Shown: positions 35,378-43,588, numbered from the stretch's first letter. The stretch is 43,588 bases of DNA from Candidatus Accumulibacter vicinus (GCA_002425405.1 DIME01000144.1:34622-78209), one strand, 5' to 3'. Numbers and translations: made by a program. The notes: a model not told the origin generated them from the letters alone.

Positions 35378-35444
35378 CGTGCGGCGGCTGCGGGTGATCC
35401 CGATGGACGGGAGGCAAGCGCTGCCAGGGCCCGGCAAGGGAGTT

Positions 35445-37613
35445 TCACGACAGCCCCCGGCTGTTCAGATCACGCGCCAGCGCCCGGTCGACCTTGAGAA
35501 TGTGGTTGACCAGCCAATCGCGGATGAAGCCCATCAGCTCGACCGAGATCGTTCCACCGTCTTCGTACTGGCGCTTGAACTTCGAGACCTCGGCAATCAG
35601 CTTGCGATGGGCGTCCAGGTGCGCCGCACGGTCTGGGTAGCTGTGCTTCTCCATCAACTTCTCTTCGAAGCCGAAATGATTGACCGTATAGTTGACGAGT
35701 TCGTCGAGAATCAAGCCGCAGGCAGCCTTGCCTGCGCCGGTGAGCATGGCATTGTTCAGGCGGTTGGCGATTTCGATCAATACCTGATGCTGGCGATCAA
35801 TCTCGGCATGTCCCACGGCCAGGGCACTCGACCAGGCCATCAGCGGCTTGACCGCAGCCTGACCCCGAGTCACCACTGGCCGTCCATGGTTGTCCAGCTC
35901 GCCGATATTGAAGCGTTGCACCATCGAGAACATTGCGCTGGATGCCTGTTCCAGGTCGGCCGCCGATTGCAGCGACTGTTTGATCACATTTTCGGTCTGT
36001 CCTGAAGCATTCATCACCTCATCCACATTGCTGACAATGTCTTCGATCAGGCGTGTCTGATCGCGGGTGGCCTGCGACAGCGCGTTCATTTTCTGGAGGG
36101 TGTCCTGCGCCTGTTCTTCGATGGCCCGCAAGGTATCGGCAGCGGAGTTGGCCTGCGTGACGCCGCTGGCAATGACCGGCGCCGCTGCCTGCATGCCTGC
36201 CACGGCACTTTCGGTATCGGTCCGGATGCCCTGCAGGATGCCGCCGATCTCACTCGTCGCCTTGCTGGTTCGCTCGGCCAGCTTGCGAACCTCGTCAGCC
36301 ACGACCGCGAAGCCGCGCCCCTGTTCGCCGGCGCGCGCGGCCTCGATGGCCGCATTGAGCGCCAGCAGGTTGGTCTGGTCGGCGATTTCCCTGATCACCT
36401 TGGCCATCTGTCCGATTTCGCTGGTACTGGCCACCAGCCGGGAAACCTGCTCCGACGAAACCGCAACCGTATCGGCGATGGCCTGCATCTCGACGGCGAC
36501 CTTCGCCGCCACATGGGCGCCATCATGGGCGCGTCGCGCCACCTCGTTGGCACCGTCTTCGGTCGCATGCACCAGCCCATTCACCACCTCGACGCTTGCC
36601 GAAACGTCGGTAATCGCCGAACGGGTGTGGCTGACGGCACCGGCCTGCACCTGGGTCGCCAGGTTGATCTCATTGGACTCGGCGGAAAGGCGTTCGATAC
36701 TTGCCTGCACCTTGTTGGCGTTGAGGAAGATGGCGCGCAGCATTTCCTTGAGGCTGCTTTGCATGTGCGCGAGAACGAACATGAGACTGCTCCGGTCATT
36801 CTTTTGCAGGGATATCGCCTGTGTCAGGTCGCCCTCGGCAATCCTGCTGGACACGCCCAGCGCGAGGCGGGGTTCGCCACCGAACTCGCTGACGATGCTT
36901 TTCCTGACCAGCCAGTTGCTCAACAGCAGAATGCAGGTCGCAGCTATCGCCAGGAACACGCTGTGGGTCGCCTCCTCCCGGAAAATCCGTTCGATATCAT
37001 CAATGTAGATGCCGGAACCAACAGCCCAGCCCCAGGGTTCGAATTTCTTGACGTAGGACAGCTTGGTAAACAGTTCGCTGCTCACTCCGCCACCTGCGAG
37101 TGGCTTGGGCCAGAGGTATTCGACATAGCCTTCGCTCGCCTGGTCGAGCACCTCGGCGAAGCTGACAAACAGATTCTTGCCTTCCACCCTGATTTTTGCG
37201 CCGCTCAACCCGGCCTGCAGGGAAATGGCCTTGTTGAAACGGGTCTCATCGAGCACTTTGCCATCAAGCGCCGGGACCGTCGGGTGCATCACCATTTTCG
37301 GCACCGGCTTGCCGAGGTCGTTGATCCAGAAGTACTCGGTCTTTTCGTAACGCATTCGTTTGAGCGTTGCAATGGCCTGCTGCCTGGCTTCATCCTCGCT
37401 CAGCGTGCCGGCTTTTTGCAGGGCGTGGTAATGATCCAGGACGCCGACCGCTGCCTCAACCAGATGCCTGGTTTTGACCTGACGGTCCTGGTAAAGCAGG
37501 GCATGCATCGACCACAGGCTTTCCCAGACGATCAGCAACATGGCCAGCAAGGCCAGAACGGCGCTCACGATCAGACGGTTCATCAGACTCAGGCGGCGCA
37601 ATGCAGCGATCAT
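35445..37613 (-). CDS. Chemoreceptor with Cache sensor and C-terminal hemerythrin domain
   Basis: 722 residues. Helix 1 (about 12-32), a periplasmic sCache-like domain (about 35-195, with YFWINDLGKPVPKMVMHPT and EPWGWAVGSGIYIDDI), helix 2 (about 205-230), HAMP, and the MCP signalling domain with DQTNLLALNAAIEAARAGE and GRGFAVVADEVRKLAERTS. The last about 130 residues form a bacteriohemerythrin four-helix bundle with the di-iron ligand pattern: His in GHAEIDRQHQ, His/Glu in VNHFGFEEKLMEKHSYP, His in HLDAHRKL, and HILKVD (H-x4-D) at the end. So one protein joins an extracytoplasmic ligand sensor and a cytoplasmic oxygen sensor, as in DcrH-type receptors. GGAGG lies 6 bases before ATG 37613. Confidence 0.92.
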   Translation of the reverse strand: MIAALRRLSLMNRLIVSAVLALLAMLLIVWESLWSMHALLYQDRQVKTRHLVEAAVGVLDHYHALQKAGTLSEDEARQQAIATLKRMRYEKTEYFWINDLGKPVPKMVMHPTVPALDGKVLDETRFNKAISLQAGLSGAKIRVEGKNLFVSFAEVLDQASEGYVEYLWPKPLAGGGVSSELFTKLSYVKKFEPWGWAVGSGIYIDDIERIFREEATHSVFLAIAATCILLLSNWLVRKSIVSEFGGEPRLALGVSSRIAEGDLTQAISLQKNDRSSLMFVLAHMQSSLKEMLRAIFLNANKVQASIERLSAESNEINLATQVQAGAVSHTRSAITDVSASVEVVNGLVHATEDGANEVARRAHDGAHVAAKVAVEMQAIADTVAVSSEQVSRLVASTSEIGQMAKVIREIADQTNLLALNAAIEAARAGEQGRGFAVVADEVRKLAERTSKATSEIGGILQGIRTDTESAVAGMQAAAPVIASGVTQANSAADTLRAIEEQAQDTLQKMNALSQATRDQTRLIEDIVSNVDEVMNASGQTENVIKQSLQSAADLEQASSAMFSMVQRFNIGELDNHGRPVVTRGQAAVKPLMAWSSALAVGHAEIDRQHQVLIEIANRLNNAMLTGAGKAACGLILDELVNYTVNHFGFEEKLMEKHSYPDRAAHLDAHRKLIAEVSKFKRQYEDGGTISVELMGFIRDWLVNHILKVDRALARDLNSRGLS

Positions 37614-37627
37614 TTCAATCCTCCATT

Positions 37628-37648
37628 CTTATACTTGAAATTGATCAA
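37628..37648 (-). promoter_or_regulatory. FNR-like site and -10 box before the hemerythrin chemoreceptor
   Basis: On the minus strand TTGATCAATTTCAA (37635-37648) matches TTGATnnnnATCAA at 9 of 10 fixed bases, and TATAAG (37628-37633) follows directly. With this -10 the site would be centred near -20, a repressing position; an activating role would need a different start of transcription. Confidence 0.5.
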
Positions 37649-37699
37649 TCGGCGATGCTGTACCAATCGAACGAAAGATGCAACAGTCAGGGCAGGGGC

Positions 37700-37903
37700 T
37701 TAGTGATTTTCGCAAAACGCCATGCCAAGAGTCATCGCAGGCTCAGGGCCAGCAAAACAAGCCAGAAAACGCGCCGGCAGACGGCGCGGCGGCTGATCGT
37801 AGAAGCGAAAACGCGCGACGCCGCTGCCGTCTGCCACGGCGACCGGCCGACCCGCATCGTCCTGGCCGGTGATCAGGATGGCATAATGGCGCAGTGACCG
37901 GGA
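37700..37903 (-). pseudogene. Possible 3' remnant of a gene
   Basis: A minus-strand frame of 67 codons without ATG reads SLRHYAILITGQDDAGRPVA early and GVARFRFYDQPPRRLPARFL later, ending at a TAA (37702-37700). The codons are GC-ending and the residue mix is protein-like. I do not recognise the family. It could be the tail of a gene lost by rearrangement or a chance frame. Confidence 0.25.
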
Positions 37904-38087
37904 TCATGCGGCGCAACGCTTTGCCGGGATGGCCACGCGCCATGCGGCGATTGACTGCCGCACCCAATGCCGGAGATACTCCCGGACGTTGCGTTGATTT
38001 TCCAATCCTTTCGCGCTGCCGACGGTATGACGTCGACTCACGGGGAGGACCACCTGCCAGCCGAAATTCACCATCAGAGACTGAAAA

Positions 38088-38948
38088 ATGAAGAATCCGC
38101 CTGTCCGACACCACCGCAACGTGTCGTCGTCCGTCCGGGCGATGCTCGGGCGCATCTTGTCGTGCCTGGTCGCCGTCCTGTCGATGGCTGGCGCGGCCCT
38201 GGCGGAACCCGTCCGGATCGGCGGTACCGGGGTCGGCAGCGCGCTCTTCGAGCGCCTGGTGCAGGAATACCGGAAATCGACGCCCGGCGCCGAGATCAAC
38301 GTGATCATGCCGCCCCTGGGCTCGAATGGCGGCGTGCGGGCGCTGCGCGCCGGCGGGCTGGAGATCGCGCTGCTCGGGCGCGGGCCGACGGCCGACGAGT
38401 CGGCCCAGCTTCAGGCCGAGACCTACGCCCGCACGCCCCTCGTCATCGCGGTCAATGGTCCCCACGCGCCGCGGCTGTCCTTTCGCGAGCTGGCCGACAT
38501 CTACGCCGGGCGGCGGACGCAGTGGGAGGACGGAACGCCGATTCGCCTCGTCATGCGCAGCAAGAACGAAAGCGACATGCTGATCCTGCGCGGTATGGCA
38601 CCCGAATTGAACGAGGCGGTGGACGCCGCCTACCTGCGCAAGGGCCTGTTGTACGCGGACAACGACCTCGACGCCATCGACCTCATCGCGCGCCTGCCGG
38701 GCGCCATCGGCCCGACCACTTTGGGGCTCGCCCGACTGGACGGGCGGCGCGTCAATCCGGTCGTCGTCAACGGCGTCGAAGCCAGCGACAAGACGATTGC
38801 CAGCGGGGGCTATCCCTGGATGAAGCCGATCGTGGTGGCCACCTCGGCCGCCCCCAACGCGGCGGTGAAGGGCTTTCTCGGTTTCGCCAGATCGGAAAGA
38901 GGGCGTCGGCTTGCCGCCGGCTGGGGCTTCTTTCCGATCGCGCCGTGA
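38088..38948 (+). CDS. PstS-like periplasmic substrate-binding protein
   Basis: 286 residues. A Sec signal peptide ends at AGAALA (residue about 39) after a long basic start. The mature protein fits the PBP type 2 fold of the phosphate/molybdate-binding superfamily: VRIGGTGVGSALFERLVQEY at the N-terminus, MPPLGSNGGVRALRAGGLEIAL (Ser/Gly anion loop), LVIAVNGPH, and FRELADIYAGRRTQW, a block typical of PstS-like proteins. The stop overlaps the GTG start of the following hybrid kinase (GTGA), so the two are made together. No ABC transporter genes are present, so it most likely acts as the ligand-binding partner of that kinase. Ligand, likely an oxyanion, is inferred. Confidence 0.85.
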   Translation: MKNPPVRHHRNVSSSVRAMLGRILSCLVAVLSMAGAALAEPVRIGGTGVGSALFERLVQEYRKSTPGAEINVIMPPLGSNGGVRALRAGGLEIALLGRGPTADESAQLQAETYARTPLVIAVNGPHAPRLSFRELADIYAGRRTQWEDGTPIRLVMRSKNESDMLILRGMAPELNEAVDAAYLRKGLLYADNDLDAIDLIARLPGAIGPTTLGLARLDGRRVNPVVVNGVEASDKTIASGGYPWMKPIVVATSAAPNAAVKGFLGFARSERGRRLAAGWGFFPIAP

Positions 38949-41875
38949 CTGAAGGCATCGATCCGCGTCTGCGGCGCCTGTTAAGCGCGCTGACCGGCGC
39001 CGTCGCGCTGCTCGTCTTCGTCGTGCCGCCGCTGGGCTACTTCTTGATCGGCTGGGAAGGCCTCGCGCAGCGTCTGGAAACCGCCGCCAGTGCTCAGGCC
39101 GTGTTGCTGGGGCGGACCATCGCGCGCAATCCCGGCGTCTGGCGCTATACCGCCGAACGGCTGACGGATTCCATCGACGAGATCGTCGGCGAGCACCCGG
39201 AGTGGGCGGTGACGATCCGCGACCTGCAGGGCGTCGAACTGGCGGCGATTCCGGCGCGGCCAGTGCCGCCGATCCGCGAGCGCACGCGGGCGGTCGTCCT
39301 GTCCGGCGAGCCCGTCGCCACCGTTACCGTGCAAGCCTCCGCGGCCCCGATCGTGCGGGATTCGGCGTTCATCATGATCGGCAGCGGCTTGCTCGCCTTC
39401 CTGCTCTTCGTGCCCCTGCGCCGGATGCCGCTCGAGGCCCTGCGCCGGGCGCAGGACGCGGTGGCCGACAGCGAGGCGCGCTTTCGCGACTTTACCGATT
39501 CGGCATCCGACTGGTTCTGGGAAATGGATGCCGACCTGCGCTTTTCGTATTTCTCGCCCAATACCGACCGGGTTCTCAACGTCGACTCGGCGAGCTTCAT
39601 CGGCCGGCGCCGCCCCGATCTGGCGATTCCCGAGATGGTCGAGCCCGCCGTCTGGGCGGCTCATCTGGACGATCTGGCGCATCATCGGCCGTTTCGAGAC
39701 TTCGAGTACGTCCTGCGCGGCGTCGATGGCGAGCCGCGCTGGATCCGGATCAGCGCCAAACCGGTGTTCGCCGCAGACGGCGGCTTTTGCGGCTATCGAG
39801 GCATCGGCCTGGAAATCACCCCGGCCAAGAAGAAGGAGTTGGCCGAACGGGTAAACAAGGAGAACGCCGAGCGCAAGTACGCGATCGCCCGTGTGCTGCA
39901 GGGTGTTGACCGGCCGCTGGACGAGCGGCTCGACGAAGCCCTCGGCATCTTGAGGCAGGCGATGCCCGGCCGGGCGGCCGCTGGCGCCGGCCTGCTGGCG
40001 CGCGATGCGGTCACCGGCGCCCTGCAGCCGATGTGCCTCAGCGCCGGATGGCGACTGCCGGCGACGCTCGAGAGCCGCTACGCGCACCCGCAACCGGGCG
40101 CCGGAATCGCCTTCCTGGAATCCGGCGGCGACCTGCCGGGCGGCTACGCGGTGCCCCTGCTGCACGGCGGCGCGGATCTGGGCGTCATCTTCCTCGCGGG
40201 CGAGCCGCAGACGGGAAATCCCGAGTTTCTGCATTTTCTCGGCCAGATCGGCGAACTGTTCGCGCTGGCGCTGGCCAACGCCGCCGCCGCCCGGCTGCTC
40301 GAGGAAGCCAAGGAGCATGCGCTGGCGGCCAGTCGCGCGAAGAGCGAGTTTCTCGCCAACATGAGCCACGAGATCCGCACGCCGATGAATGGCGTCATGG
40401 GCATGACCCATCTGCTGCTCGATACCGAACTCGATCCGACCCAGCGCAGCTATGCCGAAACGGTGATGAAGAGCGCCGATTCGCTGTTGCAGATCATCAA
40501 CGACATCCTCGATTTTTCGAAGGTCGAGGCAGGCAAGATGGAGATCGAGGAGATCGATTTCTCGGTGCGCGCCGTCGTTTCGGAAGTCATGGACCTGCTC
40601 CGCTACCGGGCCGAGGAGAAAGGGCTCCAGTTCGGCTGGCAGGTCGCCGCCGACGTTCCCGACCGCCTGAGCGGCGACCCCGGGCGGCTGCGGCAGATCC
40701 TCGTGAACCTGCTCGGCAACGCGATCAAGTTCACCCGCCGCGGCGAAGTCGATGTTTCGGTGACGCTCGCGCCGGCGAGTCCGGCTGACAAGCCGCGACT
40801 GCGCTTCGCCGTACGCGACACCGGCATGGGGATCGCGCCCGAAAAGCGCGGGGATCTGTTTCAGTCGTTCTCGCAACTCGACAGCTCGACGACGCGGCGC
40901 TTCGGCGGTACTGGCCTGGGCTTGGCGATCTGCCAGCGCCTGGTGAGTCTGATGGGCGGCGAGATCGGCGTCGACAGCGCGGTCGGCGTCGGCAGCACCT
41001 TCTGGTTCGTCGTCGACTTCCTGCCGGCGTTCGCGCCGCTCCCGGCGCGCCCGGACGCCGCGCCGGAGCCGGGCGCGACGCGGCTCGAAGCGTCGCAAAT
41101 GGCGGGCAAACGGGTTCTCGTGGTGGAGGACAATTCGTTCAACCAGCTCGTCGCGCTGGCCCTGCTCGATCACCTGGGCGTCGCCGCCGACGCCGTCGCC
41201 AACGGTTTCGAGGCCATCGAGGCATTGCAACGCATCGACTACGACCTGGTGCTGATGGACTGCCAGATGCCCGAGCTGGATGGCTACGAGGCCACCGTCC
41301 GCATCCGGGCGGGGGCGGCCGGCGAGGCGAGGCGCACGATACCGATCATCGCGATGACGGCGAACGCCATCAAGGGCGACCGCGAGCGCAGTATCGAGGC
41401 CGGCATGAACGACTACCTGACGAAACCGGTTGAAACGGCGCGCCTGGTGGCGGTATTGCGGCACTGGCTGGGCGCGCCGGCGGCGACCGAGCCGGCGGTG
41501 GCGACGACGCCCGCGGGATCGGCGTACCGTCCGCATCTGCTGCTCGAGACGCTGTCAGGCAACCAGGAAGCGGTGAACCGTATCCTGCAAATGTATTGCG
41601 ACCAGGTGCCCGGCGCGCTGAAGGAATTCGGCGACGCGCTGGCCGCGGCCGATGCGCCGACCTCGCGCCGAATTGTGCACACCATGAAGAGCGGAGCCAG
41701 GGCGGTTGGCCTGGAGGCGCTGGGTACCCTGGCTCAGGAGATCGAGGATTTGTGCGCCAATGGCGATCTGGTCGCGGCCACGGCCAGGCTGCCCGCGCTG
41801 ACGCGCGAGGTCGAGGCCCAGTTACCGTTGCTGCTGAACTATATCAACGACGACCATAAACGGCAGAGATGTTGA
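38945..41875 (+). CDS. Hybrid sensor histidine kinase (PAS-GAF-HisKA-HATPase-REC-Hpt)
   Basis: 976 residues from GTG 38945, which overlaps the binding-protein stop; the open frame extends far upstream but that part is a shadow of the binding-protein gene. Helix 1 (about 15-40), a small periplasmic domain (about 45-135), helix 2 (about 138-158), PAS (175-295, ending GYRGIGLEIT), GAF-like (318-448), HisKA with the phospho-His in MSHEIRTPMNGVMG (about 474), N box LLGNAIKFT, G box GTGLGLAIC, a receiver (722-840; Asp in LVLMDCQMPELDG), and a C-terminal Hpt domain with the phospho-His in IVHTMKSGARAVGL (about 910). All steps of a phosphorelay except the final response regulator are in one chain. 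The periplasmic loop is a natural docking site for the coupled binding protein. Confidence 0.92.
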   Translation: MTEGIDPRLRRLLSALTGAVALLVFVVPPLGYFLIGWEGLAQRLETAASAQAVLLGRTIARNPGVWRYTAERLTDSIDEIVGEHPEWAVTIRDLQGVELAAIPARPVPPIRERTRAVVLSGEPVATVTVQASAAPIVRDSAFIMIGSGLLAFLLFVPLRRMPLEALRRAQDAVADSEARFRDFTDSASDWFWEMDADLRFSYFSPNTDRVLNVDSASFIGRRRPDLAIPEMVEPAVWAAHLDDLAHHRPFRDFEYVLRGVDGEPRWIRISAKPVFAADGGFCGYRGIGLEITPAKKKELAERVNKENAERKYAIARVLQGVDRPLDERLDEALGILRQAMPGRAAAGAGLLARDAVTGALQPMCLSAGWRLPATLESRYAHPQPGAGIAFLESGGDLPGGYAVPLLHGGADLGVIFLAGEPQTGNPEFLHFLGQIGELFALALANAAAARLLEEAKEHALAASRAKSEFLANMSHEIRTPMNGVMGMTHLLLDTELDPTQRSYAETVMKSADSLLQIINDILDFSKVEAGKMEIEEIDFSVRAVVSEVMDLLRYRAEEKGLQFGWQVAADVPDRLSGDPGRLRQILVNLLGNAIKFTRRGEVDVSVTLAPASPADKPRLRFAVRDTGMGIAPEKRGDLFQSFSQLDSSTTRRFGGTGLGLAICQRLVSLMGGEIGVDSAVGVGSTFWFVVDFLPAFAPLPARPDAAPEPGATRLEASQMAGKRVLVVEDNSFNQLVALALLDHLGVAADAVANGFEAIEALQRIDYDLVLMDCQMPELDGYEATVRIRAGAAGEARRTIPIIAMTANAIKGDRERSIEAGMNDYLTKPVETARLVAVLRHWLGAPAATEPAVATTPAGSAYRPHLLLETLSGNQEAVNRILQMYCDQVPGALKEFGDALAAADAPTSRRIVHTMKSGARAVGLEALGTLAQEIEDLCANGDLVAATARLPALTREVEAQLPLLLNYINDDHKRQRC

Positions 41876-42175
41876 TTAAGCAATTTTCCGGGTTGCAAAG
41901 AAGGCGCACTGGTGACCGTGCAAGGTATCGATCTTGAGGAGGCCGGGGACAACAATCGGAGTGATGGCCCTCCCTTTTGATAAGATGAACGGTGCGTGTC
42001 TCAAAAGAGTGGTGCCGAAGCTCTGCAGCCACTTTCGTGTTCCAATACAAAGAGTAAAAGGTAGGCAAAGTACCAATCAGGCTCCGAAGTTGCCGGAAGA
42101 GGGCAGGAGTATTATTCTGCAGCGGCCAGGCTCGTGCCATTTGGGGAGTCGCCGTTGCTGCTGGGAGAAATGGGA
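41876..42175. other. AT-richer intergenic stretch before the acyltransferase-PilZ gene
   Basis: About 300 bases of clearly lower GC than the flanks. I see no gene, terminator or strong promoter. TTTTGATAAGATG near 41977 could include a -10 box, but no matching -35 is present. Confidence 0.45.
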
Positions 42176-43483
42176 ATGATCAGAAAATTAGTCTTGCCGG
42201 TACGAAAACTGCTGAGCGGGACGCTGAGAAAGCTGTTCAATTTTCTCCCGCGGGAAAGGCGCTTCGCTGTTTACCGTAATTTCGTCGATTGCGATCCTGC
42301 GCCGAATGCCAGCCTCGAGTTGAAGATCGCGGATACCGAAGAGGAACTCGAAGCCTGCTTCACCCTGCTTCACGACGCCTACGTGGGCAGCAAATTCATG
42401 AAGCCTGATCCCTCCGGGATGCGTGTCACCATTTATCACGCTTTGCCGACGACCACGACCCTGTGCGCAAAATATGACGGAGAGGTAGTCGGTACCCTGT
42501 CCCTGATCAGGGAGAGTGTCTTGGGCTTTCCCCTACAGCGCATCTTCGATCTGACCGCACTGCGGGAAAAGAAAGGGAACATTGCCGAAGTATCGGCCTT
42601 GGCGATACATCGCCGATTCCGCCGAACAGGCGGCAGCATTCTCTTCCCGCTGATGAAATTCATGTACGAATACTGCACCACCTTCTTTGATACCCGACAC
42701 CTCGTAATTGCGGTCAATCCCAGCCATATCGAGATGTACGAATCGCTGCTGTTCTTCAAACGCCTGACACAGAAGGTGGTCGAGAATTACGATTTCGTGA
42801 ATGGCGCACCCGCTGTCGGAGCCACCCTGGACCTCAGTACCGCCCCGGAGATTTTCCGGAAACACTATTCGTCCAAACCGCCCAAGCGAAACCTCTACGC
42901 CTTCTTCACCGAGGTCAAGCTGCCCAACATCAAGCTGCCGCCACGCCGTTTCTATACCACCAACGATCCGGTACTGACCCCCGAATTGCTCGATCACTTT
43001 TTCAATGTGCGGACGAAGGTTTTCATGCAGCTCAGTGATCGCAAGAAAAAATTGCTGCACAAGATTTACGATCTGCCGGCGTACCGTGCGGTTCTGCCAC
43101 CCGTTCCCGGGGAGAATCAGGAGGCTGCGGTCGAGAGGAGTCACCGGCGCTTTTCGATCAGATGCCCGGCAAAGTTTTTGTTGCCGGTGCTCGATGCGGC
43201 GCCCTGCAGGCTGCGCCTCGAAATCTTCGAACTCTCTCGCTACGGTTTTCGGGCACACTCACAGGAAAGCATTCCCCTCGACGTTTGGGGTGAGGCGATC
43301 ATTCAGCTGGGTCCCTCGGAAGTATCACAAATCTACGTATTGGCGACGAGAGAGTCGGCAAACGGGATTTATGACTTCGAACTGGGCGAGCCGGACCTGA
43401 TCTGGCGCAAGTTCGTCAATGCCCTGTACCGCGGCAGCACCCAGGCTGACCTTGAAAACGCGACGCGCTTCATGACCGGATGA
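42176..43483 (+). CDS. FeeM-like N-acyltransferase fused to a C-terminal PilZ domain
   Basis: 435 residues, cytoplasmic. Residues about 35-240 fit the GNAT/autoinducer-synthase-like fold of N-acyl amino acid synthases (FeeM): LKIADTEEELEACFTLLHDAYV at the start, the acyl-CoA/ACP-binding core around EVSALAIHRRFRRTGGSILFPLMKFMYEY, and LVIAVNPSHIEMYESLLFFKRL. Residues about 320-430 form a PilZ domain beginning with R-R-x-x-R-like HRRFSIRCPAKFLLP; the second c-di-GMP motif (D/N-x-S-x-x-G) is poorly matched by ELSRYGF, so ligand binding is uncertain. ATG 42176 has GGAG 8 bases upstream; ATG 42170 is too close to it. Gene stands alone. Confidence 0.85.
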   Translation: MIRKLVLPVRKLLSGTLRKLFNFLPRERRFAVYRNFVDCDPAPNASLELKIADTEEELEACFTLLHDAYVGSKFMKPDPSGMRVTIYHALPTTTTLCAKYDGEVVGTLSLIRESVLGFPLQRIFDLTALREKKGNIAEVSALAIHRRFRRTGGSILFPLMKFMYEYCTTFFDTRHLVIAVNPSHIEMYESLLFFKRLTQKVVENYDFVNGAPAVGATLDLSTAPEIFRKHYSSKPPKRNLYAFFTEVKLPNIKLPPRRFYTTNDPVLTPELLDHFFNVRTKVFMQLSDRKKKLLHKIYDLPAYRAVLPPVPGENQEAAVERSHRRFSIRCPAKFLLPVLDAAPCRLRLEIFELSRYGFRAHSQESIPLDVWGEAIIQLGPSEVSQIYVLATRESANGIYDFELGEPDLIWRKFVNALYRGSTQADLENATRFMTG

Positions 43484-43503
43484 GAGGGCTCCAGTTCGCT
43501 TGC

Positions 43504-43519
43504 AACCCGTGGCCGGGTT
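43504..43519 (+). terminator. Weak hairpin after the acyltransferase-PilZ gene
   Basis: AACCCG, TGGC, CGGGTT forms a 6-base stem 20 bases after the stop. A TTTTT run appears only about 14 bases later, so it is a weak terminator candidate. The remaining bases to the window end show nothing else. Confidence 0.35.
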
Positions 43520-43588
43520 ACATAGATTCAGCGATTTTTGCTGTTCAATTTCTGCTTGCCCTCGACCTTGCTGCATTCTCTCATGAAG

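Larger units (their letters stand above)
37614..38087. other. Intergenic region upstream of the binding-protein gene
   Basis: About 470 bases. It holds the promoter region of the hemerythrin chemoreceptor with an FNR-like site, and a coding-like fragment on the minus strand (both listed separately). I see no clear promoter for the plus-strand binding-protein gene. Confidence 0.5.

Noticed and set aside
37967..38944. In-frame upstream extension of the second hybrid kinase
   Set aside because: This part overlaps the binding-protein gene in another frame; the GTG at 38945 with the GTGA overlap is a better start.
38981..41536. 851-codon minus-strand frame opposite the second hybrid kinase
   Set aside because: Antisense shadow of a GC-rich gene, Arg-rich and without motifs.
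41844..42140. Minus-strand frame of 98 codons in the AT-richer gap
   Set aside because: It overlaps the end of the hybrid kinase, lacks a ribosome binding site and resembles no family I know.

Overview
The window is GC-rich and densely coded chromosomal DNA from a Gram-negative bacterium. The gene set fits a betaproteobacterium, most likely of the Rhodocyclales and perhaps related to Accumulibacter: LpxH lipid A synthesis, HemN next to FNR, chemoreceptors, large hybrid histidine kinases, FeeM-like/PilZ proteins and PbrR/CadR-type metal resistance. The taxonomic placement is inference from gene content and style; no rRNA or other marker is present.

Layout. 1-3.4 kb: a minus-strand run (TPR/NTF2-like lipoprotein, two cyclophilins, lpxH, the 5' part of recQ). 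3.7-6.2 kb: cysS, with a hairpin-rich leader, facing a LivK-type binding protein. 6.5-10.3 kb: grpE-dnaK-dnaJ on the minus strand, with clear heat-shock (sigma32) promoters before grpE and before dnaK. 10.5-13.0 kb: a plus-strand operon of overlapping genes: a Ser/Thr kinase fused to a cyclic-nucleotide-binding domain, a TerC membrane protein and a UspA protein. 13.0-16.2 kb: a STAS-domain protein followed by hslV and hslU. 16.5-18.4 kb: enolase with a Lys/Ala/Glu-repeat N-terminal extension, a strong terminator, and an ArsR-type repressor without ars genes.

18.4-23.4 kb is an accessory segment: an IS3 orfA remnant, a 1124-residue secreted helical-repeat protein, a decayed tyrosine recombinase, a DUF2461 gene, and three copies of a short dispersed repeat, one of which supplies the -10 box of the 1124-residue gene. 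23.4-26.2 kb: a hybrid histidine kinase with a near-consensus promoter and a possible coupled leader ORF. 26.5 kb: a small secreted low-complexity protein. 27.0-29.8 kb: a divergent MerR-type regulator and Cd/Zn/Pb P-type ATPase with a textbook MerR operator, probably acquired.

29.9-37.6 kb is oxygen-related: hemN and fnr share a near-perfect FNR box, followed by a chemoreceptor with a C-terminal sensor domain, an MFS transporter, and a Cache chemoreceptor ending in a hemerythrin domain with an FNR-like site at its promoter. 38.1-41.9 kb: a periplasmic binding protein translationally coupled to a PAS-GAF-kinase-REC-Hpt hybrid kinase. 42.2-43.5 kb: an N-acyltransferase (FeeM-like) fused to PilZ.

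The most unusual items are the kinase-cNMP/TerC/Usp operon, the binding protein/hybrid kinase pair, the chemoreceptor-hemerythrin fusion under a possible FNR site, the acyltransferase-PilZ fusion and the promoter-bearing dispersed repeat. I saw no tRNA, rRNA or CRISPR array.
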